This document shows positions 42,728 to 52,056 of a DNA stretch of 64,000 nt, piece after piece (within the stretch, counting starts at the first letter, position 1; every line of letters begins with the position of its first letter). The stretch is from the NCBI RefSeq assembly GCF_020736705.1, contig NZ_CP085990.1, forward strand, positions 2,294,001 through 2,358,000. Reading direction: 5' to 3'. A program made the translations under genes and the position numbers. The notes below the pieces were generated by a model that worked only from the letters and a program-made list of their open reading frames with translations, was not told where the DNA came from and did not search any database. This stretch comes from Psychrobacter sanguinis (GTDB lineage Bacteria; Pseudomonadota; Gammaproteobacteria; Pseudomonadales; Moraxellaceae).

Positions 42728-42763
42728 ATCCATCCGTATTAGTGATTGGAGTACGTTCTATCA

Positions 42764-42792
42764 TTGCATAATCATAACTCTAGGGTTATAAT
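42764..42792 (+). promoter_or_regulatory. Promoter and operator of hicAB
   Basis: TTGCAT and TATAAT are spaced exactly 17 bp. Inside the spacer and overlapping the -10 is the inverted repeat ATAAC-TCTAGG-GTTAT, suitable as a HicB operator for autoregulation. The hicA start is 54 nt downstream. Confidence 0.72.
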
Positions 42793-42845
42793 AATGGCAT
42801 GAAGATAAGATATCTTCTAAGTATCAAACAAATTAAGAGGAGGTT

Positions 42846-43028
42846 ATGCAAAGTCGTGAATTAGTAAAAATGATTGAGGATGATGGGTGGTATCTAGTAA
42901 AGATTAAGGGAAGTCACCACCAATTTAAACATAGTATCAAAAAGGGTAGAGTGACAATCCCTCATCCAAAAAAAGATCTACCGAAAAAAACAATTGAAAG
43001 TATTTTAAAACAAGCTGGGTTGAAATAA
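42846..43028 (+). CDS. hicA: HicA toxin (mRNA interferase)
   Basis: A 60-residue protein with the full HicA pattern: MQSRELVKMIEDDGWYLVKI, GSHHQFKHSIKKGRVTIP with the conserved catalytic His, and KKTIESILKQAG at the end. HicA cleaves mRNA and is neutralised by HicB encoded 90 nt downstream. AGAGGAGGTT precedes the ATG. It is a moron in the prophage. Confidence 0.92.
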   Translation: MQSRELVKMIEDDGWYLVKIKGSHHQFKHSIKKGRVTIPHPKKDLPKKTIESILKQAGLK

Positions 43029-43118
43029 TCCAGCTAGATTAACAGAAAACATAAAACCTCAGTCATCTCACTTGGTTCTATAAATCACGATGTAGCATAG
43101 CAAAATGGAGTAAAAAGT

Positions 43119-43529
43119 ATGTTATACCCAATTGCAATCGCCAGAGGCGACGATGCAACGGCTCATGGCATCTTTGTCCCTGATATTAAAGGCTGTATCT
43201 CGGCAGCAGATAACTATCAGGATGTAATTAATAATGCGACTGAAGCTATCGAGCTTTGCCTAGAAGGTTTAGTAGAGGATGGTGAAAATATTCCTCTACC
43301 AACTGATATTGAAACACATATAGATAATCCTGAGTATGAAGGAATGGCTTGGGCGCTTGTCCCGGTAGATATTAACCGCTACTTGGGGAAAACAGAGAAA
43401 ATTAATGTCACATTGCCTAGCACTTTAATTCATATGATTGATGAAAAGGTAGCAGCAAACAAGAAACGTTATAAAAATCGAAGCAATTTTTTAGCAACTT
43501 TGGCAGAAAGGGAGTTGATCTCGCACTAG
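43119..43529 (+). CDS. hicB: HicB antitoxin
   Basis: A 136-residue protein with the partially degraded RNase-H-like HicB domain (FVPDIKGCISAADNYQDVINNATEAIELCLEGL) and a C-terminal ribbon-helix-helix (INVTLPSTLIHMIDEKVAANKKRYKNRSNFLATLAE), which should bind the operator upstream of hicA. The 90-nt gap after hicA is longer than usual, and a separate AATGGAGT site precedes the start, which could allow extra antitoxin synthesis. Confidence 0.9.
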   Translation: MLYPIAIARGDDATAHGIFVPDIKGCISAADNYQDVINNATEAIELCLEGLVEDGENIPLPTDIETHIDNPEYEGMAWALVPVDINRYLGKTEKINVTLPSTLIHMIDEKVAANKKRYKNRSNFLATLAERELISH

Positions 43530-43622
43530 CTCATCCCAGATGAGGCTAAAGCTCATTCTTTAGTAGTTTTTTAATAGTCAAAACGATACAAGCTATATGC
43601 TTTTTGATACGAGGGAAAAGTG

Positions 43623-43934
43623 ATGAAATTAGATTTAAGTGGTCTTGATAAACTAGAGAAAAATATCTCAAAGTTATCTGGTACTAATAGCGGCTCACTA
43701 GGTGAGCTCATGAATCCTAGATTTATATCTAGTTGCAGTCAATATTCAAGTTTTGAGGAGTTAATAGAGGCTTCAGGTTTCAAAGTAGAATCAGAGGAAG
43801 ATTTCGCAGCCATCCCAGATCAGGAATGGGAGGAGTTTATTCAAAAAAACACATCCTATGAAAGCTGGATAGAAATGCAAAAAGATGCGGGGGTGAGTTA
43901 TTTAAAAGATAGCTTACTGAAAGGTTTAAAATAG
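43623..43934 (+). CDS. Hypothetical protein after hicAB
   Basis: A 103-residue protein starting at ATG 43623 behind GAGGGAAAAG. It is acidic, helical and shows no recognised domain (FEELIEASGFKVESEEDFAAI). It probably belongs to the same accessory insertion as hicAB, just before the late genes. Confidence 0.5.
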   Translation: MKLDLSGLDKLEKNISKLSGTNSGSLGELMNPRFISSCSQYSSFEELIEASGFKVESEEDFAAIPDQEWEEFIQKNTSYESWIEMQKDAGVSYLKDSLLKGLK

Positions 43935-44094
43935 AAACTCATAATATTAGTTTTTCCCGAAAAGGCTCCTAAAGAGCGTTATATAAATTGCGCTACACAT
44001 TCTTCGGTGCATGGGATAAAGGCCGCTTAATTAGGGCGTTACCTCGACCCGATAGAGGCCGCTATTTTAAGTATAGCTATACCTATTAAACTTT

Positions 44095-44125
44095 AAAGCC
44101 TCAATCTTACGATTGGGGCTTTTTC
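44095..44125 (+). terminator. Terminator before the late region
   Basis: AAGCC-TCAATC-TTAC-GATTGG-GGCTTTTT forms a good hairpin with a T-run. It separates the accessory hicAB unit from the late operon starting at 44206. Confidence 0.75.
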
Positions 44126-46149
44126 ATACCCCTAGGAACACTCAAAGCCACAACCCGCCAGCAATGCCATAATTTAAGCCACACGTACAGTATTAAGGCT
44201 TTATCATGGAAACTTATCTTAACTATGATGATCAAGGCTTCATCGTTGGTACCAAGCGGCTGGAAAGCGGCATTAAATCCATTGGTGAAGATACTCAAGA
44301 AATCATTCAAATACTAAAATCACAAAATCAGATTAACCAAACGGTATTAAACCGTATAGCCAAGTCTAATGAGCGTATAGCTAACAAAAAGTCTATGCGT
44401 ATTCAGGGTGTTGTCCCTACTTATGACCCTAATAACCCAGATCGAAATAATGCGAGCCAGCCAGGCACACAAGGCCAGGAACAGTCAAAGCAGCAACACA
44501 AGCAGGACTTAAGTAGTGCAAGCCAGACAGTAAAAAGCGAGAAAAGGGCAGCGGGTAGCAAGGACGGTGGTGCTCTTAGCAATGTCACCTCAAATGCTAC
44601 CGTCAAATCAGGATCAGCTACAAATAGGGCTGATATCCAACGCGATAGCGGCTCAAATGACGTTAATAGATCAACGGCTGATAGAGGCAGGGAGGGTTTA
44701 GATGCTACTAATAACGTAACTGGCATCGTACCTAGTGCAACTGGTGCAACACGTAAGGCAAACAATCCTACTGGCAAAAACGGACGTGAGAAAAAGAAAA
44801 ATGACAGTGAACGTGACGAGCTAGGCCGTTTTACAGCCAAAGAGAAGTCGCTGTTTGACTCATTGTCTAAGATAGCTAAGAGTGGCCGCACAAGTTATGG
44901 CAGTGCTCAAGATATTGATCCGCTAATTGGCTCAATGAATGAGGTTAAAGACGTAGCAAGCCCGCTATTTAATATGGCTACACAAGCTGGAAAAATGGGT
45001 GGAATGGCTGGCAAGGCAGCTTTAAGGGCCGGCAGGTTCTCATTCTCTAAATACAAAAGCTTGAAGCGTAAAGAGCCATTGCCAAAAGAACAGGCAAGAC
45101 ACAATAAGCAGAACGAGGAAACGCTAGGTGAGATCCTAAAGAGGATGCCGAGTGGTGAGGGCTCACTATTAGGTAAATTAGGGCGTGGCTTAGGTCTTTT
45201 GGGAGGCGGCGGAAAAGGCAAAGGCAGGGGCAAGGATAAGAGCAAGGGTAAAGGTAAAGGCGTTAAGGCCATCTTGTCTGGAGCTGGGGCCGCTATCTTA
45301 GGTGCTGGCAAGTCTGGCGGTAAACATATTGGTAATGCCGCTAAAGCACTTGGTAAAACTAGGGTGCTAACCCCTCTGGCCACAGCTATTGGGGCAGGCA
45401 GCCTGGCAAGTCGATGGGACGAGCTCGACAATGAAGAAAGAACAGCGGGTATTGGTAGCATAGCTGGTGGAGGCGCTGGGGCTATGGCCGGTGGTGCAAT
45501 CGGCTCAGTACTAATACCAGTCCCAGTGGTGGGTACCGCTATTGGGGCGGCCGTGGGTGGCTGGATAGGTAGCGAGGGCGGCGAGGTTTTAGGCCGTACC
45601 GCTTCACCACATATTAAGTCATGGACCGATAGTATTAAGGCTTACAACTTACCTCAAAAAATGCAAACTAAGTGGGAGACAGGATTAGCACCGGTCCTTT
45701 CTAAACTAAGTGAAGCGGCCGGCGGCATGAAGTCGTGGCTATCAAGAATGGGTGATGGCGTTAGTAGCTTTTTCAGTGGCGATAGTGGCATTGGAGCACC
45801 AACTCAAGCGGCAGCAAATGCCAGTGATTATGCGATTAAAAATGCGGCATATGTATCGCTTGGCGCTTGTGCTAAGTACGTGAATGATGCTTTTCGTGCT
45901 CAAGGTTTACAGGCATCGGGTAACGGGGTTGATGCGGCGAAAAACCTAATCAACCTTAACAAAGGCAAGTTTCAAGAGGTGGCATACAGTGAGGGTTATA
46001 CCCCTCAAGTTGGCGATGTTATGAGCATGCCTTCAAACAGTAAGTCTAAGCATAATTACGGTCACGTTGCGGTATATACAAAAGAAGGGTGGGTTTCAGA
46101 CTACAAGCAAGGCGAAAAATACGGCAATACCGCAGCGCCTAACAAAGAC

Positions 46150-46938
46150 GGTGGTGGTTCAAAAAGTAGGCTGACATTAGACATATCCATGATTGATGTA
46201 AAAGAAAGCTAAATCAAAGGCTTTAAAGTGATTTTCCAGCTTTTTAGAAAAGTTACAACTTCGCCTAAATGCTCGCCTTACTCGATGTCTGATAGTGCAA
46301 TTATTACCTTCAATACCGACCGTGAAAAACTTGCCAATGACTTGGGTAAAGCCCTTAAAACCGGTAACAAAGCTATCCCAGGTATCACTAGCGATTCTAG
46401 CACAACTTACGCCTAAGGCTTGCAGTTTAGCTTTAAGCTTTTTGACAGTGTTAAGGTCTCGTTTTCCCCACACATAGGCAACAATTTCACCTGTGTCACG
46501 GTGATAGGCATAAATTAGCCATTGTTTGTTGGTCTTCTTGCCTACGAATGTCCAAAGCTCATCGACTTCAAGACAGTCGTATTGCCTTTGCTTGGGGGTT
46601 ATTTGGTAGTGACACTTTTTTATGGTGGCCAGTACTTTGCCTTTGCTGATTCTCTCAACGCAAGCGATGTCTTTTATGCCACTGCCTCGAACCATAAGAT
46701 GGCGTATTTTGCTATCTTTTTGGGAGTGACAGCCTTGGTACGTTAAGGCATGGTCGCCAATAAACTGCCGTTTGCAGTCTTTGCATTTATAGTTTTGTTT
46801 ACCATAGCTTTTGAAGCCATTTTTCTTTATACTGTCACTTAGACAGGCTGGGCATTTGATGTATAGTGTGATTTGCATTTCACTATTTTATCAATTTCTC
46901 AGCCTGTTTTTTTTCAGCCTACTTTTTGAACCACCACC
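46150..46938 (-). mobile_element. IS1-family element, copy 2 (789 bp)
   Basis: Same terminal inverted repeats as copy 1. The target ACAAAGAC is duplicated at 46142-46149 and 46939-46946. It is in the same orientation as copy 1, 24,701 bp away, and differs from it at a single base inside the transposase gene. Confidence 0.95.
46177..46878 (-). CDS. IS1-family transposase (single-frame), copy 2
   Basis: A 233-residue transposase identical to copy 1 except for Ile in place of Leu in VLATIKKCHY. Zinc-finger and DDE segments are intact. It interrupts the hydrolase gene. Near identity of the two copies suggests recent transposition. Confidence 0.93.
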   Translation of the reverse strand: MQITLYIKCPACLSDSIKKNGFKSYGKQNYKCKDCKRQFIGDHALTYQGCHSQKDSKIRHLMVRGSGIKDIACVERISKGKVLATIKKCHYQITPKQRQYDCLEVDELWTFVGKKTNKQWLIYAYHRDTGEIVAYVWGKRDLNTVKKLKAKLQALGVSCARIASDTWDSFVTGFKGFTQVIGKFFTVGIEGNNCTIRHRVRRAFRRSCNFSKKLENHFKAFDLAFFYINHGYV

Positions 46939-47857
46939 ACAAAGACTACTACGAAGAAATTAAGTCAGGCAAGATTAAGCCCACTATTGCACGTATGATA
47001 CCAGATGGGACACTGCCAACAGGTAGCAGTACTGATGTTAGCTCAAGCAGACTAACTTCACAAAATGAAAAGACTAGACGTGATCAGGCTATGCAATACT
47101 TCATGTCTCAAGGTTGGACTAAGCAGCAAGCCGCTGGTATTGTAGCTAACATCCAAAAAGAAAGTAGGTTCGACCCTAGAGCCCAAGGGGATAAAGATAA
47201 AAACGGTGTTTATAGGGCCCACGGATTAGCTCAATGGCGAGATAGCAGGCTTGCAGACTTCCGTAACACTATGGGTAAGTCAGTACAGCAAGCGTCGTTC
47301 GAAGAGCAGTTAGCTTTTATTCAGTATGAGCTAACGAAGGGTAAAGAGAAGGCGGCTGGTAATAAGCTAAAACAAGCCAAAACAGCAGGCCAATCCGGGG
47401 CTATTATGTCAGAGCACTACGAGCGACCAGGTGCAGTTGAGGCTGAAAAGAGAGAGCGTGCGAAAATTGCAGAGGGTATCTATAACAATACAGCGGTTCA
47501 GTCGGTTCAACAAAAAACCAAAACAACTAACAGTGTATTAGGTGTTAATGTTGGTGGCTTGGCCAATAACTTTGTTGCAGGTAACACGCCAGCCTACCTA
47601 CCAGCCAGCCAGTCAATAGGCCTCGATTTGGGCGCGTCAATACTAAAAAATGTGCTTAACATCCCTGAAATGCCTTCGTTTAAATTGCCGCTGGCAGGTG
47701 GCGGTCTAGACAAGCCCATCATTGTTCAGTCAAATAATGAGAGCATAGGCCAAAACGTGTCTGATAGAGATTTGGCACATGCAATTACAGGCGGTATTGG
47801 TATGAGTAGAGCTTGGGACTAAGACTCCAAAGGAACACCCCAAAGGCAAAACAGCTT

Positions 47858-47914
47858 AACCCCTTAAACTAAGGCCATATTATTAATATTTATGCCTTGT
47901 TTAAGGGGTTTTTT
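47858..47914 (+). terminator. Long hairpin attenuator containing the next gene's ribosome site
   Basis: AACCCCTTAAAC ... AAGGC pairs with GCCTT-GTTTAAGGGGTT and is followed by TTTTTT, a strong intrinsic terminator. The Shine-Dalgarno AAGGGG of the gene starting at 47916 lies in the 3' arm. Termination would block the downstream late genes and the folded RNA would hide their first ribosome site. Confidence 0.78.
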
Positions 47915-47915
47915 C

Positions 47916-48848
47916 ATGGCTAAGAAAACGAAAGTTATTACATACAACCTGGCGGATCGTGGCCGCAAATACAACGGCCAGGACCGTTCAGATTTAGATA
48001 TTCGCTCAATGGTTAACAAGATTAACTCACCAGAGGTTCAAGAGCTTGTTAGCAGTGGTGATTTGTTTGGCTTTAATGGCCATGAGATACGTGCTCGTTT
48101 TGGCATGTACCCACCAGACCAATGGGTGGATGAAAAGACGGGCCGTATTATTAAAATCCAGCCAGCCTTACGCACAATTCGACTTGAAGCAGATGACGAT
48201 GGAAACGTTGTTACCCAGCATGAGTTTTTAGATACAGACGACGGCCAATTTGCCGCACGCTTATACGCGAATAAAGCTGGCGGGTTTAGTAGTGCTATTA
48301 ACCGCAGACGCAAACCAGACGGTTATTATGAGGTCACCGGCTTTCATGGCTTTGACTATGTGAGAACGCCAAACTATGCCACAAATAAAGGCGACGGCAT
48401 GTTTGATAGTATCTTGAATGGCGCTTATACCGAAGGTGAGGCGTGCTTTGACAGCCTGGTAGAGCTACCACAAGATCAGATTGTCTTAAAAGAGGCCTTA
48501 GAGCGCATCATCATTGCTCAATATGACTCAATGCAAACAGCCCTACATTCAGAGTCACTGGTAAGCCATTATCAGCGTGAAGCACTAGCAGCCCAGGACG
48601 CTTTGATCAATGCAGAAATGCGCCGTCAAAAAGTGTTAGAGCGTAAGAAGCAGCGAGAATTAGATATTTACGACAGCCTAATTTGCCCTTCTAAGCCGTT
48701 TGATGAAATTAAGGCCCAATGGGATAGCTTTCATATTGGCAGTACATCAGACGCAGATTTACGCATAAGCGAGCTAGATAAAGTGGCTGGCAAGTCAGAT
48801 AGACAAGAAGAGCGCATCAGTATTGTTGATAGATTCCGTGGTCTTTAA
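47916..48848 (+). CDS. Late structural or head-morphogenesis protein, possible prohead protease
   Basis: A 310-residue protein starting at ATG 47916, within reach of AAGGGG. A segment GHEIRARFGMYPPDQWVDEKTG and the run RLYANKAGGFSSAINRRRK are faintly reminiscent of prohead proteases (S80-like), and the C-terminal half is a coiled coil with many basic residues (EMRRQKVLERKKQRELD), like scaffold-fused proteases. No clear catalytic triad can be confirmed. It is the first gene of the rightward cluster that includes the terminase and capsid. Confidence 0.4.
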   Translation: MAKKTKVITYNLADRGRKYNGQDRSDLDIRSMVNKINSPEVQELVSSGDLFGFNGHEIRARFGMYPPDQWVDEKTGRIIKIQPALRTIRLEADDDGNVVTQHEFLDTDDGQFAARLYANKAGGFSSAINRRRKPDGYYEVTGFHGFDYVRTPNYATNKGDGMFDSILNGAYTEGEACFDSLVELPQDQIVLKEALERIIIAQYDSMQTALHSESLVSHYQREALAAQDALINAEMRRQKVLERKKQRELDIYDSLICPSKPFDEIKAQWDSFHIGSTSDADLRISELDKVAGKSDRQEERISIVDRFRGL

Positions 48849-48862
48849 TTAAGGGTTGAGCA

Positions 48863-49870
48863 ATGAGCAAGACAAAACGACTACTATCACCGCTTGAGTG
48901 CTTGCAGCTGGCATGGGCCATGAAACTAAGAGACTTTAGGCAGTGGTGCATGCCAACCACTCAAGGCGTTTATGACTGGAAACGACGCAGGTTGGAAGCG
49001 GCTATTGTTGTGGCCAAAACCTCAATGGTTGATGACGTGGAGAGCATGTTAAAGGCTATCCAGGAAAACGATAACGCAAAAAACGCTGGCTATAAAAATA
49101 AGTCCGGCTCGTCCGTTTACTTACCGGTCCTTATGACGGCCATTAGTCCGATCGAAACGCCGCCTGAATATGACCAGGTAGGCGGCCTACCGTATTGGGT
49201 AAACGTGGTGCTACCTCAAGATCCATTAAAGCGAGTGGTGCAAATGCGATCGGTCCCCGTGGCTTATCGTTGTCAAATTGCCTTTTTTAGCCCCGATCCC
49301 CATAGCGCGTCGGATATTGCCAGGCAGTTTGCCAGCTTTTGGAAACACGAAGAGAAAAGAACATTCCCAGTGTCTTATGACGTTGGGGTTCTTGAGGGTA
49401 AGGCGATTAAAGATGATTGGAATTTTAGGGTATTAGAAAACAGCCTTTACCCTGATAACGCATCTATTGACCTTAAAAACCTATTCATCGTAACGGTTGA
49501 TTGTACGATCGTTGGTGCTATCCCTGAATTTGTGGGATTGGGTGGTGATTGGGATGAAGTGACCGATACTGGTGAACCATACGAGAGCTTACCAACACGG
49601 CCAAACCCTGAATATGATCCAGAGAAGCCAACGATACCGCTTGATCCTAATAATCCTAACGGGCCCGCGATTAACAGCCCAAGAGAGCCAATACCAGGCG
49701 AGGGCGGCAAGCCAATTGGAGGAAGCCGTGATAGTTATGAGAAGCTTAATAGCTTTGTTACTGAGGCAGACGTTACCGATGACTATACAGAGTTGGGAGT
49801 TAAGGTCGCTATTGATCCTAAAACAGGTGTAATCACCGAAAATAAGATAGAGCCACCTAGCAATGAATAA
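48863..49870 (+). CDS. Late phage protein, unknown (possible neck or tail-completion)
   Basis: A 335-residue protein with AAGGGTTGAGCA before the ATG. The first 230 residues look folded (VNVVLPQDPLKRVVQMRSVPVAY). A Pro/Asn/Gly-rich segment (NPEYDPEKPTIPLDPNNPNG) and an acidic tail follow. It overlaps the next gene by 8 nt. No family is recognised; neck/tail completion is a guess based on size and position. Confidence 0.45.
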   Translation: MSKTKRLLSPLECLQLAWAMKLRDFRQWCMPTTQGVYDWKRRRLEAAIVVAKTSMVDDVESMLKAIQENDNAKNAGYKNKSGSSVYLPVLMTAISPIETPPEYDQVGGLPYWVNVVLPQDPLKRVVQMRSVPVAYRCQIAFFSPDPHSASDIARQFASFWKHEEKRTFPVSYDVGVLEGKAIKDDWNFRVLENSLYPDNASIDLKNLFIVTVDCTIVGAIPEFVGLGGDWDEVTDTGEPYESLPTRPNPEYDPEKPTIPLDPNNPNGPAINSPREPIPGEGGKPIGGSRDSYEKLNSFVTEADVTDDYTELGVKVAIDPKTGVITENKIEPPSNE

Positions 49871-50393
49871 CGCAGCACAAGACACACCAGTAATTATTGA
49901 TGCAAGGGCGGCCGCTTATGCTGGCGAGGCCATACGCGTATTAGGCGTTGTCTTGCCAGCATCAGGCAGGGTAATGCTTAAAAAACAAGCCACGTGGAAA
50001 GAGCAGCCAGTACCAAAAGATAATGCTGTGGTGGTCACTGATACGCCAATGATTTTTGATTACTGGGATATGAGTTTTAACGAGTCCGAGCAAATGGCCG
50101 AGGTTATGGCTGTCTATAACGAAGCCCAGCGATCAGGCTTAATTGTGATTGAGGATGCGTTAAGACGATATGAGCCAAAAGACGTTATTCAGATGCGCAA
50201 AATGGACGAACGAGGAAAAGTATTAGACTTTGATTCAATGGGTATTACCAATGGTCACATGGCCGTTTTGTTGGCTATTTGGGCTGCAAGGAAAGTGCAT
50301 GGCGGCTACCTTATGTCAACCGCACCAATAACGCTTGACGATAGCTCAAACGACAAGGATAGCGACTATGGCTTAATGCCTTTTAGTATTTAA
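49863..50393 (+). CDS. Late phage protein, unknown
   Basis: A 176-residue soluble protein whose start overlaps the preceding stop (ATGAATAA). Nothing recognisable beyond a compact alpha/beta pattern is seen. It immediately precedes the large terminase gene. Confidence 0.5.
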   Translation: MNNAAQDTPVIIDARAAAYAGEAIRVLGVVLPASGRVMLKKQATWKEQPVPKDNAVVVTDTPMIFDYWDMSFNESEQMAEVMAVYNEAQRSGLIVIEDALRRYEPKDVIQMRKMDERGKVLDFDSMGITNGHMAVLLAIWAARKVHGGYLMSTAPITLDDSSNDKDSDYGLMPFSI

Positions 50394-50409
50394 TATTAAG
50401 GGCTAAAAA

Positions 50410-51972
50410 ATGTTAGATGATTTAATGCTATTACCTGAATGGCAAGAGGTATGCCAAAGGTATCGCTATGACATTACACGCTTTGCCGTTGAAGCATTAG
50501 ATATGACAATACAAGCCGGACAAGCAGTAACCTGGCAACAAGAGCTATTGTTTAAATCTATTGTTGTGCCTGGCAGTCGTACAAGCGTTGCGTCTGGTCA
50601 CGGTACTGGTAAGAGCAGATCGGCTGGCATTATCGCCTTATGGCACCTTTTATTTTACCCCGAGTCGGTAATGCTGTTTACCGCGCCTCAAATCGGACAG
50701 CTTAGAACCGTTGTTTGGAAAGAGATTAATATCTGTTTGCAGCGCCTGCGCAATAACAAGGCGCTAGGCTGGCTTGCTGATTATGTTGTCGTATTAGCAG
50801 AAAAGATCTACATCAAGGGCTTTAAAGATACCTGGTTTGTGTTTGCCAAGACCGCACCGAAACACCAGCCAACTAACATTGCTGGTCAACACGGCGATCA
50901 CTACATGGTATGGGCTGATGAAGCTTGTGGTATTGATGACGCGGTTATGGAAGTTGCTATTGGTGCATTGACCCATGAAAACAACCGGGCCGTACTGACC
51001 AGCCAGCCAGCTAAAAATACTGGTTTCTTCTACGACACACACCATAAGTTAAGCCACTATAATGGCGGTAAATGGATTGCCCTTGAGTTCAACGGTGAAA
51101 TGTCACCGATTGTTAGTAAAGAAAAATTGATTGAGGCGTTATATCAGTATGGCAGTCGAAACAGTCCAGGGTATCTAATTCGTATTCGCGGTAAGTTTCC
51201 AGAGCTTAAAGGCGAGTACCTATTAACGCGCACTGACTACGAGAATATGAAGGCTCACCCTTGCGTGATTAAAGAGGGTGACAAGTGGGGTATCATCGTA
51301 ACCGTGGACGTGGGCGGCGATGTTGGCCGCGATAGTAGCGTGATATCGGTGCTGCAAGTCGTTGATAAGATGGTTAAGGGCCGTATTGAGAGACACGTAC
51401 ATTTACTTGATATACCGCTGTTTAGTAATAGAGCCAATATTAATACGCTTAAAGCCAAAATTAATGATGTAATGAGTGATTACCCAGGGGCAACATTGGT
51501 GATTGATCCATTAGGCGCTGGTATGGGCTTAACGCAGTCGGTAAAAGCTGACGGGGTGTATTTTGATGAAGTGCATTGGGGTTCACCTTGCTTTAACAAC
51601 ACGCTTAAACGCTACTATATGAACAAGCGCAGCCACGCTTATGTATCAATGGCTAAGGCGGTCGAAAAAGGCTATTTCAGTGTAAGCGATAAAATCAAAA
51701 AAATGTACCAGGTAATCACCAACTTAGAAGAACAGATGACGCGCTTACCGTATTACTTTGACGAAAAGGCGCGCTGGTGCATGATGAGTAAAAAAGACAT
51801 GCTCAAAAAGGGTATTAAGTCACCGGATATTGCAGATACCATAGCGTTTGGCTTTATGGAAAATATAAGCTATGCGCCGGCTGAAAGTTACGAGGACCTA
51901 AATATCGGTAGCACTGAAAGCGACGAATTAGACCTATTGAAGCAAGCGGCCGATGAATTACTTGGTGACTAG
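50410..51972 (+). CDS. Large terminase subunit
   Basis: A 520-residue packaging motor. The ATPase half has Walker A SGHGTGKS (residues 62-69) and Walker B MVWADEA (Asp170, Glu171). The nuclease half carries acidic residues in TVDVGGD (Asp300), VIDPLG (Asp366) and PDIADTIAFG (Asp473, Asp476), matching the RNase-H-like nuclease of terminases. AAGGGCTAAAAA precedes the ATG. It drives DNA into the prohead together with a small subunit and portal. Note that the likely small subunit is 7.7 kb upstream, with the hydrolase gene between them. Confidence 0.92.
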   Translation: MLDDLMLLPEWQEVCQRYRYDITRFAVEALDMTIQAGQAVTWQQELLFKSIVVPGSRTSVASGHGTGKSRSAGIIALWHLLFYPESVMLFTAPQIGQLRTVVWKEINICLQRLRNNKALGWLADYVVVLAEKIYIKGFKDTWFVFAKTAPKHQPTNIAGQHGDHYMVWADEACGIDDAVMEVAIGALTHENNRAVLTSQPAKNTGFFYDTHHKLSHYNGGKWIALEFNGEMSPIVSKEKLIEALYQYGSRNSPGYLIRIRGKFPELKGEYLLTRTDYENMKAHPCVIKEGDKWGIIVTVDVGGDVGRDSSVISVLQVVDKMVKGRIERHVHLLDIPLFSNRANINTLKAKINDVMSDYPGATLVIDPLGAGMGLTQSVKADGVYFDEVHWGSPCFNNTLKRYYMNKRSHAYVSMAKAVEKGYFSVSDKIKKMYQVITNLEEQMTRLPYYFDEKARWCMMSKKDMLKKGIKSPDIADTIAFGFMENISYAPAESYEDLNIGSTESDELDLLKQAADELLGD

Positions 51973-52056
51973 GTGGGAAAGTGGAACACACGGCAGGCTT
52001 GCCAGCCTAAGTGGTTAAACTTATGCAGTACTGAAATTTTAAGGATTGCGTAAGTC

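Larger units (their letters stand above)
44206..47822 (+). pseudogene. Virion peptidoglycan-hydrolase / tape-measure-like protein gene, split by IS1
   Basis: Without the IS1 copy and one target duplication, the frame reads through as 939 codons (648 before, 291 after, joining NKD to YYEE). The N-terminus has coiled coil and low-complexity Gly/Lys/Ser stretches, with a glycine-zipper hydrophobic region near residues 415-465. A CHAP/NlpC-like amidase domain follows with Cys555 and His620 (SLGACAKYV, NYGHVAVYT). The C-terminal part is a phage-tail-lysozyme domain (WTKQQAAGIVANIQKESRFD). It is a two-enzyme virion hydrolase, probably injected or attached to the tail. Now it ends after 668 residues including 20 from the IS, losing the lysozyme. 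Confidence 0.82.

Noticed and set aside
43935..44094. Structured GC-rich stretch resembling tRNA pieces (CCTCGACCCGATAGAGG)
   Set aside because: No acceptor stem, T-arm or CCA could be assembled; it is taken as untranslated sequence before the late terminator.
44421..45461. Long minus-strand open frames opposite the hydrolase gene
   Set aside because: They are Pro/Leu/Ser-rich mirror frames of the Gly/Lys-rich coding strand with no ribosome sites.
46926..46946. Independent start for the downstream half of the hydrolase gene at TTG 46926
   Set aside because: The start lies inside the IS1 end and has no ribosome site; the frame continues the interrupted gene exactly.
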